Assembly (NCBI RefSeq): GCF_027942865.1
Contig: NC_134529.1
Span: 22,670,467-22,734,466, forward strand
Direction of reading: 5' to 3'
DNA length: 64,000 bases
Source of the DNA: Odontesthes bonariensis
Lineage: Eukaryota > Chordata > Actinopteri > Atheriniformes > Atherinopsidae
Both the position numbers and the translations under genes were made by a program. Positions 60,506 to 64,000 of this stretch are shown in pieces (the first letter of the stretch is position 1; every line of letters starts with the position of its first letter). The notes beneath the pieces are model-generated. The model was not told the DNA's origin and searched no databases. It worked only from the letters and a program-made list of their open reading frames with translations.

Positions 60506-60588
60506 AGTCACGTTTTTTTCATTTTTTCAGATATGTGTGTTTCTCTTTGACAGAGCAGAGGTGTTACACACTCGGTGGTGTCTTCGCC

Positions 60589-63500
60589 ATGGGAAACTCT
60601 TGCAGTAATCTCGGGATCCCTGCGGGCAAAGGCCCCCACACCGTGGGCTGCACAGACTTCATGATGGACCACACAGCACAGGTGAAATGAACAAAAACAA
60701 AGAGGTGACAACTTCTCTGTGGGTCAGTGAGGCTGGAAGATACTTGCTGTTTTTTTTCCCTTCCTCCTGAGGGACAAATGTTTTCATTCTTCTTGAAGAA
60801 TGACTGCATGCTTTTGGAGGAAACTGCAATATTGGCAAGATATGTGAGATATTCTGTTTCTGGCATCGCGTCAGACAGTAGTGCCTTTTGTTTGCTGAAA
60901 CCTTGTGAATCTCTTTCTTTATCTGTCTCGCTGACAGGGCAGCCTCTTCAGGCTTTACTATCCGTGTCAGGAGACCGACAAAGCCGAGAAACCCAGCTGG
61001 GTGCCTTCCAGGGAGTATTTTGACGGCCTGGCAGACTTCATGAAATTCAACAGGACTTTGGGCGAAAGGATTTTCACCTACCTCTTTGGTGAGTAACTTC
61101 CAGTAGAAACATACATACATCTAAAAGTATTTTACAGCAGAAAAAGGAATCATGAAGTTTTTCAATGTGAAACTAGAACAGAGATTCTCTGTTCAGCTGG
61201 ACGAGGGTTGTATTTTCCATGTTGCTTTCCCACAGTTTGTCTTGAGGATTTGTGCATTTTGGAGTAAAAAAAAAAATAGTGTATGTCGAAGGCACCAGTA
61301 CCGCAAATCTGGAGCTAGAAAAATAAACCAAAACCCAAATGATTCATTTCATATTTGTCTAAACTGCAGATCTGCCAAATACTTTTTATCCTTTCAAGCG
61401 GCCACACGACGCGCTGTGAAATTCAAATCAAAGTTTTTAGTCAGTTGGAAACTGAAATAACAGGAGAATTGATGAGTCATCTGATGTGGTTTGAGATGTC
61501 GCCGAGCAACGAATAATGGCACCTGCAAATCGGCAAAAAAAAAAAAAAAAAGAGCAGAAACTAGATGCAGTTTCAATTCTTCAAGACAAATATCATGTGC
61601 TAGGAAGTGGTGGGAAAAGAACGTTAACGGTGTTCCTCACAAAGCTCCTGTGTGTGTTGCCTCTTTATTTCAGGGACCTATAAGATCCCAGCCTACACGG
61701 ATGCTCCGTTTAAATCGAACGAGAAGTGCCCTGTAGTCATCTTCTCCCATGGCCTCGGAGCCTTCAGGTATAATCGGGCCGCTTTGTGTTTTCACACTCC
61801 TGCTGTGTTCACCCATCATAACTGTTAACTGAACGTCTAACGTGTGGTGTTTCCCAGGACTTTGTATTCAGCTATATGTGCAGAGCTGGCCTCTCAGGGC
61901 TTCATTGTGGCGTCCGTGGAACACAGGTAATAATTTCCTTTGAATAAAGAAAACACTTTTGAGCTAACCGTCATCTCGATATTAGGATTTATTCTGTTAA
62001 AAAACCCGAATAGGTTTCACGTCGGAGATGCATCTGGATTAAAGTCACTCGGAACGTATATCAAGTAGAATCATCACACATCCGAAGCGTATTTAACGAT
62101 AACGTAGACGTTAAAAATGGGAAACTAAGGCCACGTGTCGTTCGGAGGAAATTCTAGTTGAACGTTTGCCAAGCGAACAATGACAGAGAGCAGTCTCCTC
62201 TGTGAGCGGCTGTCTGTTTATCAGCGGAGTAGGAGTGGAAAGGGTGTGCAGACAATGGTACGAACCAGGTCATCACATTTCTTTTCAGTATAGAGACAAG
62301 GGGACCATATGGAGATGAACATAATGGCCACAGTTGCTCTGCCACTCATTGGAATTGAGGCGGTTTTTCCACAGAGTTTCAGCAGTGGTTAAAGCCAAAG
62401 TGAAGCATGTGGGTGTCATGTCATCAGGGTTGTGTCATCAGACGGACTTTGTTCCACAAGGCTGTGGCGGTGGTCATGAGTCAGTCCGGCCACACAGCCG
62501 GTGCTTCTTACACTTCAGCGTCTCAGATTTAAGAAGAAAAAAAAACTGTCCCCAGAACAGTAATGATAAATATCTCAAAAATTTTTTCCTGAAACAGGAT
62601 GTTTGGTTAGATGGTGCTCAAACTAAAAGTTTAATCGTTGCATAACAGACGTATCGGTGATCTGTTCTGCTGCAAGTGATGCGGCCATTTTTTTTTTTCC
62701 AGGGACCAGTCGGCCTCGGCTACTTATTATTTCCGTGAGAAGACAGAGTCAGAGAAGGACAGTGGGCATCAGTCAAAGACATCGGCTTCACAGCAAGACG
62801 ACTTGGTGCAGGAGTGGATGTTCTACAGAGCTCTGAAGCACGGAGAGATGGAGTTCCCCCTGAGAAACCACCAGGTGAGAGCAGTTTACTCCATTCAACC
62901 GCACTTACTGCAGAGATCCACTCCAGCAGCGTGCCAGAGTCGCTGTGGGAGGGAAGTTAGAAAACACTGCTGTGTCATGCCTGGTCAGTATGAAGCTCAG
63001 TGCTGCTGAATTACTCAACAGACCCACTTCACACTTAGAATAGAATAGAATAGAAATAATAGAAAAATACTTTATCCATCCCCCATTGGGGGAAATTCAA
63101 ATTAGTCAAGTAGCTCAAAAAATTAGTAATATTTACAATGATTGTATATTAACAACAATAATAATACCAGTTCTAAAAAAATACTACTACTACTAAAATA
63201 TAATATATTTATAATAATTCATTATTATTATTATTATTATTACGATCCTACTACTTAAGAAGTAGTACCAACTTAACACTCAATCAAACCACATCATTGT
63301 TTATTCACCGACCCTTTCCCACATATTTAAGTCTTGTGTTTCTTTTCTTTTTCTTGTCCTTTTGTCTTCCTCAGGTGAAACAAAGAGCGAATGAATGCAT
63401 TCTGGCTCTGGATAAACTCACTGAAATCAACTCGGGAGTGGCTGTGCAGAATGTTTTGCAGACACAGTTCGACTGGACAACACTGGAGGTGATTGTTACA

Positions 63501-63673
63501 TCGACTCAAATCAAACCGACACGTGTGCTATCATAGTGCTTTTCACTCATTATCCGTCTGCCCTCGTCTCCTGGCCAACAGAACTCCATGGATCTGTGTA
63601 AGATCGCAGTGGTGGGGCATTCCTTCGGGGGAGCGACGGTTGTTGAAGCTCTGTGCAAAGAGGTTAAATTCAA
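60589..63673 (+). CDS. pafah2: Cytoplasmic platelet-activating factor acetylhydrolase 2 (partial, 5' part)
   Basis: Seven coding exons: 60589-60681, 60938-61088, 61674-61767, 61858-61926, 62703-62874, 63375-63488 and 63582-63673. All are GT-AG and in frame, and the gene continues beyond the window. It starts MGNSCSNLGIPAGKGPHTVG: the Gly at position 2 is a likely N-myristoylation site, as in mammalian PAFAH2, and there is no signal peptide, which argues against the secreted PLA2G7. The alpha/beta-hydrolase core follows: VVIFSHGLGAFRTLYSAICA (oxyanion region), then VVGHSFGGATVVEALCKE with the nucleophile Ser at about residue 245. The Asp and His of the triad should lie in exons outside the window. 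It hydrolyses PAF and oxidised phospholipids and protects cells against oxidative stress. Confidence 0.97.
63038..63250 (+). repeat. Repeat tail plus (TTA)n-rich sequence in pafah2 intron
   Basis: Starts with tagaatagaatagaatagaa, then actttatccatcccccattg ggggaaattcaaatt, a fish LINE/SINE 3'-end pattern like that at 41.7 kb. It is followed by AT-rich sequence with attattattattattatta at 63220-63242. Confidence 0.6.
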
Positions 63674-63956
63674 GTAGGTGCTTTTGAAACATACATCCAT
63701 CATCCATACACGTGAGCAAACACGAGCGAAGCGATCCGTTTTTCCATCAGCGGGTTTGAAGCTGTGCAGTGTCACCAGAGGGTGGCGGTATAGGCTGCGT
63801 CACAAATAGTTTTGGTTCGGTAGAAGAAGTTGCCCTAACCAGAAACGAACCTCATGGAGGAAAAGAAACAACACCTGCGGTGGACATCCACAAGAGGCAC
63901 ATGCGTGGAAGGTTTTAGTTTCCATTCACCTTTTCTTAATCAGATTGTCTGAATGT

Positions 63957-64000
63957 GATCCATCCATCCATCCATTATCTATACCACTGAATCCGTCGAT
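63957..64000 (+). repeat. (CCAT)n-headed fish repeat, cut by window end
   Basis: It begins ccatccatccatccattatc and continues tataccactgaatccg, the same repeat start as at 17337. Confidence 0.6.

Overview
The window is vertebrate nuclear DNA, almost certainly from a teleost fish. Its genes are split into many short exons with GT-AG introns. The intergenic DNA is AT-rich and littered with fish-type repeats: hAT and piggyBac miniature elements, Tc1/mariner copies, L2/Rex-like and L1 LINEs, a tRNA-derived SINE, a Penelope fragment and a solo LTR. I see no operons, CRISPR arrays or prokaryotic features.

Layout. 1-10.5 kb: no gene that I can support, only repeats. 10.6-26.4 kb: a minus-strand cluster of clade A serpins. 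It holds a gutted alpha-1-antitrypsin-like pseudogene (10.57-11.12 kb), two complete alpha-1-antitrypsin-like genes (12.9-14.5 kb, predicted P1-P1' Leu-Ser; 18.3-20.0 kb, predicted Met-Ser as in human SERPINA1), and a divergent serpin (23.6-26.4 kb) whose hinge has lost the inhibitory signature. 27.5-38.8 kb: clmn (calmin) on the minus strand, with two calponin-homology domains, a long acidic linker and a C-terminal membrane anchor. 44.3-44.9 kb: prkrip1 as a single uninterrupted exon on the minus strand. 45.3-46.5 kb: glrx5 on the plus strand, two exons. 50.5-59.2 kb: ints9 on the minus strand, 17 coding exons joining to exactly 658 codons. 60.6 kb to the window end: the first seven coding exons of pafah2 on the plus strand, running off the edge.

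The order serpin cluster - clmn - glrx5 matches human 14q32.13 (SERPINA genes, CLMN, GLRX5). Human INTS9 lies on 8p and PAFAH2 on 1p, so the block from prkrip1/ints9 onward is a different neighbourhood joined to it in this lineage.

The genes are not one pathway. The serpins are secreted, probably liver proteins controlled by an HNF1-type promoter element found upstream of all three alpha-1-antitrypsin-like copies. Calmin is an actin-binding membrane protein. GLRX5 works in mitochondrial iron-sulfur assembly, INTS9 in 3' processing of snRNA, PRKRIP1 in the spliceosome or as a PKR-binding factor, and PAFAH2 in hydrolysis of oxidised phospholipids. Two gene pairs are head to head over short gaps: prkrip1/glrx5 (0.43 kb) and ints9/pafah2 (about 0.8 kb).

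I did not find a previously undescribed biological system. The observations most worth following are the diverged reactive loops of the serpin duplicates, the decaying or non-inhibitory third serpin, the intronless prkrip1, a splice donor in clmn that overlaps an in-frame stop and could switch between anchored and soluble calmin, and a possible N-terminal extension of pafah2 that would bury its myristoylation signal.
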